DNA from: DATIJJ01 sp035478795 | GTDB taxonomy: Bacteria > Pseudomonadota > Gammaproteobacteria > DSM-16500 | Length of the DNA stretch: 41,862 bases | Assembly (NCBI GenBank): GCA_035478795.1 | Contig: DATIJJ010000009.1 | Location: 1 to 41,862 of the forward strand | Direction: 5' to 3' | Shown here: piece after piece, positions 31,785 to 39,994 of the stretch | Layout of the letters: each line of letters starts with the position of its first letter | Position numbering within the stretch: the first letter of the stretch is position 1 | Translations under genes and position numbers: made by a program | Notes under the pieces: model-generated | The model's database searches: none | Told to the model about the DNA's origin: nothing | Seen by the model: only the letters and a program-made list of their open reading frames with translations

Positions 31785-32597
31785 TTAACTTTCCCAATTG
31801 TCTGTATTCAGAATATCTTTGGGTTTTACTTTCAGCACAAATTGTCTGAAAGGTTCAAACGCATCCGATTCTTTTGGAACCGGCAAGGGCGATGATTTGA
31901 AAACAGCCGATTGCGCGGAATGATCCAGCGTCTCATCTCCACTGCTTTTAATCACCTGTACATCCAGCACAATACCACCCGGTGCCACGCGAATCATCAA
32001 TTCCGCAGATAAATTTTTATTAACACTCGGTGGAACCAGCCAGTTTTGACTGATCGTTTGTAAAATCAGCGCCTTGTATTTATCTACCTCACCACGGACA
32101 GCCTGTGCGCGCGCGCCCGCCATTTTTTTCTGTTCCTGCAACATATCCTGTTGCAAGGATTTGGCTGCCATCTGTTTCATGTCTTTTTCAAATGCCGCCG
32201 CAATGGATTTTTGTTTCACTTTTTTTTCTTTTAATTTTTGTTGTTTGATGTCCTGGAGCATGTCCTCGGCAATCGTATTTTTCTCCACTTTTTTTATTTT
32301 TTGAGTTGAAATCGCAATGACCTGTTTTTTAGGCGGCTCAGGATTTTGAACAGCAGGTGCCGGTTTCGGCATCACGCGCTGTGCGAGTTTGGGAAGGGGT
32401 TTCGCCAGCATTTTTTTGGGTGAAGGATTCGATGCCAGCACACGCGCATTAATCACTTCGCTATTTTTATCGGCATTCTGCAAGACGGGTGTACGGGATG
32501 CAAAATCAAAACTCACTATCAATGCCATGATAACAATAGCATGTAAAAACAGTGAAAAGAGAAAGGCAGGTGAGACTTTTTCCTTTCGGGTGTTCAT
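31785..32597 (-). CDS. tolA: Tol envelope-spanning protein TolA
   Basis: TolA links the inner-membrane TolQR motor to TolB and Pal. The 270-residue protein has an N-terminal membrane helix with the conserved SHLS-like feature replaced by SLFLHAIVIMALIVSF. A Lys/Gln-rich helical domain (about 90-165) is much shorter than in E. coli (421 residues in total). The C-terminal TolA/TonB-like domain is KALILQTISQNWLVPPSVNK then IRVAPGGIVLDVQVIKSSGD. It follows tolR by three bases. The short stalk suggests a narrower reach across the periplasm. Confidence 0.92.
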   Translation of the reverse strand: MNTRKEKVSPAFLFSLFLHAIVIMALIVSFDFASRTPVLQNADKNSEVINARVLASNPSPKKMLAKPLPKLAQRVMPKPAPAVQNPEPPKKQVIAISTQKIKKVEKNTIAEDMLQDIKQQKLKEKKVKQKSIAAAFEKDMKQMAAKSLQQDMLQEQKKMAGARAQAVRGEVDKYKALILQTISQNWLVPPSVNKNLSAELMIRVAPGGIVLDVQVIKSSGDETLDHSAQSAVFKSSPLPVPKESDAFEPFRQFVLKVKPKDILNTDNWES

Positions 32598-32600
32598 GGA

Positions 32601-33062
32601 CTAGCCTGCACTCTGCTCGGACGGTTGGGTGATGAGTCCAACACTTTTGGCACCCGCCTGCTGCAACAGCACCATCGCCTCGACGACTTTTCCATAATTC
32701 GCATTTTTATCGCCGCGCACGAGAACAGGTCGTTGTACGGTAGCCGCTTCATCCGACAACTGGCCGGATACAAACGTACTGAGTGCCCGCGCCGTGATGG
32801 GTTGATTGGGCTTCGATGAAATATTCAGATAAAAATTGCCTGCCGAATCGACTGTCACAATCAAGGGTGTTTTCTGATCCGGCGGAATCGCTTTGGATGC
32901 CGTTTGTGGCAAATCAATTTTGACGCCTTGTGTCAGTAACGGTGTTGTAATCATAAAAATAACGAGCAACACCAGCATGACATCAATAAACGGTACGAGA
33001 TTGATTTCCGCCATCGGGCGTCTTGATCGCGATTGACGTGAAGCCATTGGATTGATCTGCAT
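32601..33062 (-). CDS. tolR: Tol motor protein TolR
   Basis: TolR is an ExbD-family inner-membrane protein that with TolQ forms the proton-driven motor. The 153-residue protein has a short cytosolic N-terminus rich in Arg. The membrane helix EINLVPFIDVMLVLLVIFMI contains the essential proton-carrying Asp, and a periplasmic domain follows. GGAGA lies five bases before the chosen ATG; a second ATG five codons later is possible. It follows tolQ by 12 bases. Confidence 0.96.
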   Translation of the reverse strand: MQINPMASRQSRSRRPMAEINLVPFIDVMLVLLVIFMITTPLLTQGVKIDLPQTASKAIPPDQKTPLIVTVDSAGNFYLNISSKPNQPITARALSTFVSGQLSDEAATVQRPVLVRGDKNANYGKVVEAMVLLQQAGAKSVGLITQPSEQSAG

Positions 33063-33074
33063 GGTATTCTCCGA

Positions 33075-33806
33075 TTAAATCGTCATGGGCGCTGCATTCG
33101 CTGCATTCAATGGCACATTGGCATTGTTTAAAGTAGTCTGCACCTGTCTGAATAAAATATTGGAAAATTCTTCCTGAAAAACGTCGAAACGATTCAACAT
33201 GCGATTGATATCCGTCGTAAACCGATTATAGGCAACCACCGCCGGAATCGCTGCAAACAAACCCATGGCGGTCGCAATGAGCGCTTCTGCAATGCCGGGG
33301 GCCACCATCGAAATGGTCGCTTGCTGAACGTGTGCCAGCGTTCGAAACGTCAGCATGATGCCGCACACCGTACCAAAAATACCGACGAATGGACTGGTCG
33401 AACCGATGGTCGCAAGGGTTGGCAACTGCACTTCCATTTTATCCTGTTCGCGCATCGTTGCGACATTCATCGCGCGGCGTGCACTCGCCAGAACCGCTTC
33501 CGCCGTGATACCGGGTTGCTTGTGCAGTCGTAAAAATTCCTTGAAACCGGCATGAAAAATCGACTCCATCCCTTCCAGATCGGATTTGTGTTTCATGCTG
33601 TCTGCGTAGAGTTTTGACAGATCACCCCCGGCCCAGAAAATATCTTCAAATTGCACGGTCGCCGCACGCATTTTTTTTAAATACTGAGAACGCTGCAGGA
33701 TGTACGTCCATGAGAGAATGGAGGCGCCAATCAGCAAGGCCATGACGAATTTCACCAGAAAGCTGGCATTGATAAAGTAAGTCCATAATGAGGAATCGAC
33801 TGTCAC
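33075..33806 (-). CDS. tolQ: Tol motor protein TolQ
   Basis: TolQ is the MotA/ExbB-family channel subunit. The 243-residue protein has membrane segments at about 14-34 and, in the second half, the highly conserved LATIGSTSPFVGIFGTVCGIMLTF and GIAEALIATAMGLFAAIPAVVAYN. The C-terminus carries an Asn/Ala-rich tail (NNANVPLNAANAAPMTI). It is the first gene of tol-pal here. ybgC, which commonly precedes tolQ, is absent and the upstream 426 bases hold a large palindromic element. Confidence 0.96.
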   Translation of the reverse strand: MTVDSSLWTYFINASFLVKFVMALLIGASILSWTYILQRSQYLKKMRAATVQFEDIFWAGGDLSKLYADSMKHKSDLEGMESIFHAGFKEFLRLHKQPGITAEAVLASARRAMNVATMREQDKMEVQLPTLATIGSTSPFVGIFGTVCGIMLTFRTLAHVQQATISMVAPGIAEALIATAMGLFAAIPAVVAYNRFTTDINRMLNRFDVFQEEFSNILFRQVQTTLNNANVPLNAANAAPMTI

Positions 33807-34232
33807 GATGAGGTTCTCCGTAGTGAATGCTTATCACCAATTTTAGGTTTCAGGGTTTCAATGAGCAAGTGATTTGAGAGACTCTGGCGATAATCGTGTA
33901 CTATTTGGCGTTCCCCCCTTCCTTTCCTTCCCCCACAAAACGGGGGGAAGGGACCCACAGTAGCAGACTTGATATGATTTGCAGGTAATGTTTTTTTAAA
34001 GATAAAAAATCTCGAAAGGTACTTTGAATTGGCTTCCGTGGGTCCCTTCCCCCCGTTTTGTGGGGGAAGGAAAGGAAGGGGGGAACGACTGAGAGGAAAT
34101 ATGTAACTATTTGATTATACAGGAAAATTTAGATATCCAGGGTCGTGGTTTTTGGCTCGTTTTTTGTAACATATTGATTAATAAGGAAATTTTATTTTTT
34201 GTCTCTTTGGCGATTCGGGGGGTATTTTCGAC
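33807..34232. other. Intergenic region between ruvB and tolQ
   Basis: This 426-base gap contains the perfect inverted repeat at 33909-34087 and, at 34112-34128, a 17-base sequence also found near hicA. The tolQ promoter must lie in 33807-33908 if it is not within ruvB, but I see no strong hexamers. No gene is supported. Confidence 0.7.
33909..34087. repeat. Perfect 50-base inverted repeat element (type D)
   Basis: Bases 33909-33958 and 34038-34087 are exact inverted copies (CGTTCCCCCCTTCCTTTCCT onward, ending GGGACCCAC), separated by 79 AT-rich bases. A solo arm lies at 170-206. A perfect match over 50 bases points to recent mobility or active correction between arms. Confidence 0.9.
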
Positions 34233-35270
34233 TCATTCCGCCTCTTCAAAGAGACTCAGGTTCTTTTGTTGCACTGTTTTTTCCGGCACCGGCAAGCCAA
34301 AATGCAGGTACGCCTGGCGCGTTGCCATCCGCCCGCGCGGCGTGCGCATCACAAAACCTTGCTGGATCAGAAACGGTTCAATGACATCTTCAATCGTGCC
34401 GCGCTCTTCACTGATCGCTGCCGCCAGACTGTCAATCCCGACCGGCCCGCCTGCGAACCGGTCAATCAGCGCGAGCAATAATTTACGGTCCATCATGTCA
34501 AACCCGTGATCATCCACATCCAGTAAATCCAGCGCGCGTTTCACAATCTCTTCTGAAATCACACCATTCGATTTGACATCCGCATAATCCCGCACACGAC
34601 GCAATAACCGATTCGCAATCCGCGGCGTGCCACGTGAACGGCGGGCCACTTCACTCGCCGCGACCCGATCAAGCGTTGCACCGAGAATGACAGCCGATCG
34701 TTCGACAATCTGCGTCAATTCCTCGACGGCATAAAATTCGAGACGCTGCACAATGCCGAAACGATCACGTAAGGGTGAAGTCAAAAGACCCGCGCGCGTC
34801 GTGGCACCAATCAGCGTGAAAGGCGGCAAATCCAGTTTGATCGACCGCGCCGCCGGGCCTTCGCCAATCATAATGTCCAGTTGATAATCTTCCATCGCCG
34901 GATACAACACTTCTTCAACCACCGGACTCAATCGATGAATTTCATCAATAAATAACACATCGCGCTCTGAAAGATTCGTCAATAACGCAGCCACATCACC
35001 CGGACGCTCCAGCACCGGTCCCGATGTCTGTCGCAATCCGACACCCATTTCATTCGCAATAATATTCGCCAGTGTCGTTTTGCCAAGACCCGGTGGACCA
35101 AATATCAGAACATGATCGAGTGCCTCGGCACGCGCACGCGCTGCCTCAATAAAAATGGCCATCTGCTCGTGTACGCTCGATTGTCCGATATAATCTTTCA
35201 AATATTTCGGGCGAATTGCACGATCTGTCTGTTCAGGCTCAGTTGCTTTTGCCGAGGTCAATTCATTCAT
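34233..35270 (-). CDS. ruvB: Holliday junction branch migration helicase RuvB
   Basis: RuvB is the AAA+ motor that drives branch migration with RuvA. The 345-residue protein has Walker A FGPPGLGKTTLANIIA, Walker B VLFIDEIHRL, the sensor GATTRAGLLTSPLRDRFG and a C-terminal winged helix (FLIQQGFVMRTPRGRMAT). The ATG overlaps the ruvA stop (ATGA). The length is standard. Confidence 0.98.
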   Translation of the reverse strand: MNELTSAKATEPEQTDRAIRPKYLKDYIGQSSVHEQMAIFIEAARARAEALDHVLIFGPPGLGKTTLANIIANEMGVGLRQTSGPVLERPGDVAALLTNLSERDVLFIDEIHRLSPVVEEVLYPAMEDYQLDIMIGEGPAARSIKLDLPPFTLIGATTRAGLLTSPLRDRFGIVQRLEFYAVEELTQIVERSAVILGATLDRVAASEVARRSRGTPRIANRLLRRVRDYADVKSNGVISEEIVKRALDLLDVDDHGFDMMDRKLLLALIDRFAGGPVGIDSLAAAISEERGTIEDVIEPFLIQQGFVMRTPRGRMATRQAYLHFGLPVPEKTVQQKNLSLFEEAE

Positions 35271-35872
35271 ATCATTTCCCTTAAAGCTTTTCGAATGATG
35301 TCTTCACTGTTTGAGGCACTCTCATCGACCTTACTTACCATCCGGCTCGCTTCCTGGGGTTTATAACCGAGCGAAATCAGGGCTGAAATGGCATCCTGCA
35401 CGGCCTGATGACGTCCACTTCGGTCAGAAGAAAGCATCGGAGTCAATGTCACTTTCGATTGCGGTTGCAAGACTGCGAGTTTATCACGCATTTCAATGAT
35501 GAGTCGCTCAGCCGTTTTTTTACCGACACCGGGTAAACGCACGAGACTCGCGGTATCGTTATTCTGAACGCATTGCACAAATTCATCCGGATGAATGCTG
35601 GATAAAATCGTCAAGGCAAGACGCGGACCCACCCCATTCACTTTCAACAGGGTGCGAAACAGCTGTCGTTCTTCTTCCGAAAAAAAACCGTACAGATGAT
35701 GCGCATCTTCACGCACGATAAAATGGATCATCAACGTGACTTCCTGGCCAATCTCCGGCAAGCGATAAAATGTACCCATCGGTGCGTCAATTTCATAACC
35801 CACACCCTGCACATCCAGCAATAATTGCGGGGGTTGTTTTTGCAGAATGATGCCACGTAGCTGTCCAATCAT
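35267..35872 (-). CDS. ruvA: Holliday junction binding protein RuvA
   Basis: RuvA binds four-way junctions as a tetramer and recruits RuvB. I start at the ATG at 35872 (MIGQLRGIILQKQPP), giving 201 residues, because this matches the family and AGGGA lies upstream. An upstream TTG at 35890 would touch the ruvC stop. The OB fold, two helix-hairpin-helix motifs (LLKVNGVGPRLALTIL and LVRLPGVGKKTAERLIIEM) and the C-terminal RuvB-binding domain (ALISLGYKPQEASRMV) are all visible. Confidence 0.97.
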   Translation of the reverse strand: MIGQLRGIILQKQPPQLLLDVQGVGYEIDAPMGTFYRLPEIGQEVTLMIHFIVREDAHHLYGFFSEEERQLFRTLLKVNGVGPRLALTILSSIHPDEFVQCVQNNDTASLVRLPGVGKKTAERLIIEMRDKLAVLQPQSKVTLTPMLSSDRSGRHQAVQDAISALISLGYKPQEASRMVSKVDESASNSEDIIRKALREMI

Positions 35873-35890
35873 GGTGAATGTCCCTGTCAA

Positions 35891-36421
35891 TTAGTCCGGC
35901 TGATAATGTCGCCAGCCGGAGGCGCGTTTTTTGGATGTGATGGGCAGTCCGGTTCGCAGCAAACAAAACCGGGTGTGTGCATGACATAAGGCAACGGCCA
36001 GCGCATCGGCTGCATCCGCCTGAAGTGTCATCGATACATTCAATAATTTTTTTACCATGTGCTGCACCTGTTTTTTATCCGCCGCACCATAACCCACGAC
36101 GGATTGTTTCACCTGACGCGCGGAATATTCAGCAACATGCGTACCGAGAGCCACGAGTGCGGCGCCCCGCGCCTGTCCCAGTTTTAATGCAGCGCCCGGA
36201 TTTTGATGCATGAAAACCTGTTCAATCGCCGCTTCATGCGGTTGATGCAATTGCACGATGGCCTGGATGCCGGTAAAAATTTTTTGTAACCGTTCTGAAA
36301 TCGTTGAAGACGTCACAGCAAGACAGCCGCTATCGAGATAACGACTTTGATTGTTTTCCCATTGAATCACGCCATAGCCCGTAAAACGTGATCCGGGATC
36401 AATGCCGATGATGATTGTCAT
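35891..36421 (-). CDS. ruvC: Holliday junction resolvase RuvC
   Basis: RuvC cuts Holliday junctions symmetrically after RuvAB action. The 176-residue protein keeps the RNase-H-fold acidic residues: Asp in IIIGIDPGSRFTGYGVI, Glu in AAIEQVFM, and the Asp pair in QADAADALAVALCHAH. The length fits. It is 14 bases after yebC and 18 before ruvA. Confidence 0.97.
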   Translation of the reverse strand: MTIIIGIDPGSRFTGYGVIQWENNQSRYLDSGCLAVTSSTISERLQKIFTGIQAIVQLHQPHEAAIEQVFMHQNPGAALKLGQARGAALVALGTHVAEYSARQVKQSVVGYGAADKKQVQHMVKKLLNVSMTLQADAADALAVALCHAHTRFCLLRTGLPITSKKRASGWRHYQPD

Positions 36422-36435
36422 AGTTTCCCTGACTG

Positions 36436-37182
36436 TTATAATTCCGAGAGAATAGCCTCCGGAATATCTGCATTGGAATACACTTCCTGCACATCGTCCA
36501 GTTCTTCCAGCATATCCGTCAAACGCACCAGCTTTTCAGCCGCTTCCTTATCCGTGACAGAAATAGTCGTTGCTGCCACCATCGAAATCTCTGCCTGCGC
36601 CGGCTGACAACCCGCTGCTATCATCGCATCCCGAATGGCTAAAAAACGATCGGGCGAAGTCGTCACTTCAATACTTTTATCTTCATTCACTATCACGTCT
36701 TCGGCGTTTTCAACAAGCGCCAGTTCCATGATGCGTTCTTCATTCGCGTCAGGTGCAAAAATCAGTTGGCCCAATTGATTAAATAAATAGGAAACCGAAC
36801 CATCCGTGCCGAGATTCCCGCCACATTTGGTAAATGCGTGGCGTATTTCACCCACCGTACGGTTACGATTATTGGTCATGCAATCGACCATTAATGCAAC
36901 CCCGCCTGGACCATACCCTTCATAACGCACTTCTTCCACATCCGCACCTTCAAGCCCGCCCGCGCCACGCTTGATCGCGCGATCAATCACATCCCGGGAC
37001 ATGTTGGCGGAAAAAGCCTTATCCAGTGCCGCACGCAACCTTGGGTTGGAATCGGCATCCGCACCCCCGAGTTTCGCCGAGACGGTCACTTCACGAATCA
37101 GTTTGGTATAAAGCTTGCCCTTGACGGCATCCTGTTTTGCCTTGTGACGTTTAATGTTCGCCCATTTGCTATGACCTGCCAT
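36436..37182 (-). CDS. yebC: YebC/TACO1-family protein
   Basis: YebC proteins have been described as transcriptional regulators and, more recently, as factors easing ribosome stalling on proline-rich stretches. The 248-residue protein begins MAGHSKWANIKRHKAKQD, the usual start. A longer frame into aspS exists but is rejected. The motifs GYGPGGVALMVDCMTNNRNRT and FDRxx-like SPDRFLAIRDAM are present. The start lies four bases after the aspS stop. Its position before ruvCAB is widely conserved. Confidence 0.96.
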   Translation of the reverse strand: MAGHSKWANIKRHKAKQDAVKGKLYTKLIREVTVSAKLGGADADSNPRLRAALDKAFSANMSRDVIDRAIKRGAGGLEGADVEEVRYEGYGPGGVALMVDCMTNNRNRTVGEIRHAFTKCGGNLGTDGSVSYLFNQLGQLIFAPDANEERIMELALVENAEDVIVNEDKSIEVTTSPDRFLAIRDAMIAAGCQPAQAEISMVAATTISVTDKEAAEKLVRLTDMLEELDDVQEVYSNADIPEAILSEL

Positions 37183-37186
37183 ATCA

Positions 37187-38980
37187 TCAAACGTCCTGTT
37201 CAGTGAGGGTTGTTTTTTTGTTTTCTTCTGTGACTTCCTTACGCACGCGAATGCCCAACTCAATCAATTGCGCCGGATCGACTGTGGAGGGCGCATCGGT
37301 CAACGGGCAACTCGCGGTTTGTGTTTTCGGAAAGGCAATCACATCACGAATGGAATCCGAGCCGGTCATCCACATCGCAAGTCTGTCAAGACCGAGCGCA
37401 ATACCACCGTGTGGCGGACAACCAAATTTAAGCGCCGTCAACAAATGGCCGAATTTCGCCTGCGCATCTTCTTCTGAAATATTCAATGCACGAAAGACCG
37501 CCATTTGCATGTCAGATGAATTAATGCGAATGGAACCGCCACCGATTTCCGTGCCATTAATCACCATGTCATAGGCGCGCGCCACGATTTTTTCAGGCTC
37601 ATGCAACAATTCATCCAGACTTCTGATTTTCGGTGCCGTAAACGGATGATGGCAGGCAGACAACCGCCCTTCGCCTTTTTCAAACATCGGAAAATCAATG
37701 ACCCACAATGCACGCCAGGCATTTTCAACAAGACCACGATCATGTCCCAGCTTGATACGCAAGGCACCCAGCGCATCATTTACAATTTGCGCCTTGTCTG
37801 CACCAAAGAAAATAATATCGCCCACTTTGGCTTTCGTTCGTTCAATAATCGTTTTAACACTTTCTTCCGGTATAAATTTCAAAATCGGTGATTGCAATCC
37901 GTCTGCATTGAATTTGATGTACGCGAGACCTTTCGCGCCAAACTGTCCGACATACTGCGTGTAATCATCAATGTCCTTGCGACTTAAATCAGCACCACCC
38001 GGTACGTGAAGCGCAACGACACGCCCGTGCGGATCATTCGCGGGCCCGGAAAACACTTTAAATTCCACGTTTTTCATCACATCCTGAATATCAACCAGCT
38101 CCAGCGGAATGCGCAAATCCGGTTTATCGGAACCAAATCGGCTCATCGCTTCGGCATAGGTCATGCGCGGAAAAGGATCCGGTAAATCCACATTCAGAAT
38201 TTCCCTGAACAATCCACGCATCATTTTTTCCATGATGCTCTGGATCTCTTCTTCATTCAGGAAAGACGTTTCCACATCAAGCTGGGTAAATTCCGGTTGG
38301 CGATCTGCACGCAAATCTTCATCCCGAAAACAGCGGACAATCTGATAATACCGATCCATGCCCGCCATCATCAGTAATTGCTTGAACACTTGTGGCGATT
38401 GCGGCAATGCAAAAAAATGGCCGGGCTTCGTGCGACTCGGCACCAGATAATCACGTGCGCCTTCAGGGGTCGCCTTTGTCAAAACAGGCGTTTCAATGTC
38501 CATGAAACCGGCTTCATCCATGTACTTTCGAATGTAGCGCGTAATGTTCGCCCTGACCTTCATTTTGTTTAACATCTCAGGCCTGCGCAAATCCAGATAG
38601 CGGTATTTTAACCGCACTTCTTCACCCACTTCATGATAATCACCAATCGGGAAAGGCGTGGGATTGGAGCGATTCAAAATTTTTATTTCAAGACCCTCCA
38701 CTTCCACTTCCCCGGTTTTTAATTCCGAATTGATCGTGCCATCCGGACGCTTTCGAACACGTCCCCTGACCTGCAATACATATTCATTTCGAACGGATTC
38801 TGCCACGCGAAAAGCATCTGCATTGAGCGGTGCAATCACAACCTGCACAATCCCTTCACGGTCGCGCAAATCCAGAAAAATAACGCCACCATGATCACGA
38901 CGTCGATGTACCCATCCCGAAAGACAGACTTCCTGATCCAGAAAATCTTTTGTCACTTGCCCACAATAATGACTACGCAT
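37187..38980 (-). CDS. aspS: Aspartyl-tRNA synthetase
   Basis: This class II synthetase charges tRNA-Asp. The 597-residue bacterial-type protein has an N-terminal anticodon-binding OB fold (VCLSGWVHRRRDHGGVIFLDLRDREG). Motif 2 is YYQIVRCFRDEDLRADRQPEFTQLD. The large GAD insertion domain covers about 285-415, and motif 3 is GGIALGLDRLAMWMTGSDSIRDVIAFPK. The length is normal for bacterial AspRS. Whether it also mischarges tRNA-Asn cannot be told from the sequence alone. Confidence 0.98.
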   Translation of the reverse strand: MRSHYCGQVTKDFLDQEVCLSGWVHRRRDHGGVIFLDLRDREGIVQVVIAPLNADAFRVAESVRNEYVLQVRGRVRKRPDGTINSELKTGEVEVEGLEIKILNRSNPTPFPIGDYHEVGEEVRLKYRYLDLRRPEMLNKMKVRANITRYIRKYMDEAGFMDIETPVLTKATPEGARDYLVPSRTKPGHFFALPQSPQVFKQLLMMAGMDRYYQIVRCFRDEDLRADRQPEFTQLDVETSFLNEEEIQSIMEKMMRGLFREILNVDLPDPFPRMTYAEAMSRFGSDKPDLRIPLELVDIQDVMKNVEFKVFSGPANDPHGRVVALHVPGGADLSRKDIDDYTQYVGQFGAKGLAYIKFNADGLQSPILKFIPEESVKTIIERTKAKVGDIIFFGADKAQIVNDALGALRIKLGHDRGLVENAWRALWVIDFPMFEKGEGRLSACHHPFTAPKIRSLDELLHEPEKIVARAYDMVINGTEIGGGSIRINSSDMQMAVFRALNISEEDAQAKFGHLLTALKFGCPPHGGIALGLDRLAMWMTGSDSIRDVIAFPKTQTASCPLTDAPSTVDPAQLIELGIRVRKEVTEENKKTTLTEQDV

Positions 38981-38991
38981 GCTATTAACCT

Positions 38992-39621
38992 TTAACTGTT
39001 GACGACGGCTGTTGTTGTATTAACCGGTTGAACCACGCCGAGTGAAATCACGAATTTTAATGCCTGGTCCACGCTCATATTGAGCTCAACGGCATCTTTT
39101 CGCGGAATCATTAATAAAAAACCGGAGGTCGGATTAGGTGTTGTCGGCACATAAACCGTCAACATCTGTTCCGCCTGAAATCGCTGGCTGATTTCAGGCG
39201 CCGCATCCCCGGTTTGAAAGGCAATGGTCCATGATCCGGCGCGCGGATATTCCACTAGAAAAACTTTTCGAAAAGATTGACCACCAGGTGTAAAAAGCGT
39301 TTGTGCAATCTGCTTAACACCGAGATAAACCGTGCGCACAATGGGAATGCGTGCAATAACCCGGTCCCCCATCGCGACCAGTTGTCTTCCCAACAAATTG
39401 GTCACCAGTAACCCTGTCAAAAAAATCACGAGCAGCGTAATAACAACGCCGATACCCGGAATATGCACGCCAAGCAAGGCATCCGGCTGATAGTGTTTGG
39501 GGAGCAGCAACAGGGTGTAACTCAAAATGTCGACCAGAAATTTGATGGCCAGAATGGTGACCCAGACCGGTAACCAGACCAGTAATCCGGAAATAAAATA
39601 ACGACGCAATAATGACATCAT
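38992..39621 (-). CDS. DUF502 family inner-membrane protein
   Basis: This is a 209-residue membrane protein of the DUF502 family, whose function is not established. Two membrane helices (about 8-32 and 55-80) are followed by the conserved IPIVRTVYLGVKQIAQTLFTPGGQSFRKVFLVEYPR and TPNPTSGFLLMIPRKD. The ATG overlaps the fmdB stop (ATGA). The fmdB-DUF502-aspS trio is conserved in many proteobacteria. Confidence 0.93.
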   Translation of the reverse strand: MMSLLRRYFISGLLVWLPVWVTILAIKFLVDILSYTLLLLPKHYQPDALLGVHIPGIGVVITLLVIFLTGLLVTNLLGRQLVAMGDRVIARIPIVRTVYLGVKQIAQTLFTPGGQSFRKVFLVEYPRAGSWTIAFQTGDAAPEISQRFQAEQMLTVYVPTTPNPTSGFLLMIPRKDAVELNMSVDQALKFVISLGVVQPVNTTTAVVNS

Positions 39622-39926
39622 GTTTCACCCTCTTTTCCGGTCGTGGCAGTGGTCGTTGATTTATCCCCGGATGCAGCGCCTTCTGTCTTGCTATCTGTCC
39701 CGGAATCACCTGTTGCAGGTTTGTCTTTTGCTTCCGGTTTTCCCTTGTTACGAAAATCCGTCGCATACCAGCCCGTGCCCTTTAATTGAAACCCGGCAGC
39801 AGAAATCAGTTTTTTCAGGGAATCCTTTTGACAGGCAGGACAGTGTTTTAAAGGCGCTTCAGCCATTTTTTGCATGATTTCAAGCGTGTGCCCGCAGGCC
39901 GTGCACTGGTATTCATAAATTGGCAT
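39618..39926 (-). CDS. FmdB-family zinc-ribbon protein
   Basis: This 102-residue protein has an N-terminal zinc ribbon, MPIYEYQCTACGHTLE, with C8/C11 and C29/C32 as metal ligands. A conserved SAAGFQLKGTGWYATDF motif follows, then a disordered tail rich in Lys, Thr and Gly. Members are small putative regulatory proteins of unclear role. It lies 68 bases downstream of the ABC exporter. Confidence 0.93.
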   Translation of the reverse strand: MPIYEYQCTACGHTLEIMQKMAEAPLKHCPACQKDSLKKLISAAGFQLKGTGWYATDFRNKGKPEAKDKPATGDSGTDSKTEGAASGDKSTTTATTGKEGET

Positions 39927-39994
39927 ATCACAGACACCCCATCATTTTTGCCGTATTTTAACAGGAATGGGGAGAAAGGCGAGAGGGAATGACG

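Noticed and set aside
34111..34509. Plus-strand frame starting MIIQENLD and running into ruvB antisense
   Set aside because: It starts at TTG without a ribosome-binding site, and most of it is the complement of ruvB. Only the repeated 17-base sequence at its start is of interest.
37183..37263. 27-residue N-terminal extension of YebC
   Set aside because: It overlaps aspS, and the family starts at MAGHSKWANIKR.
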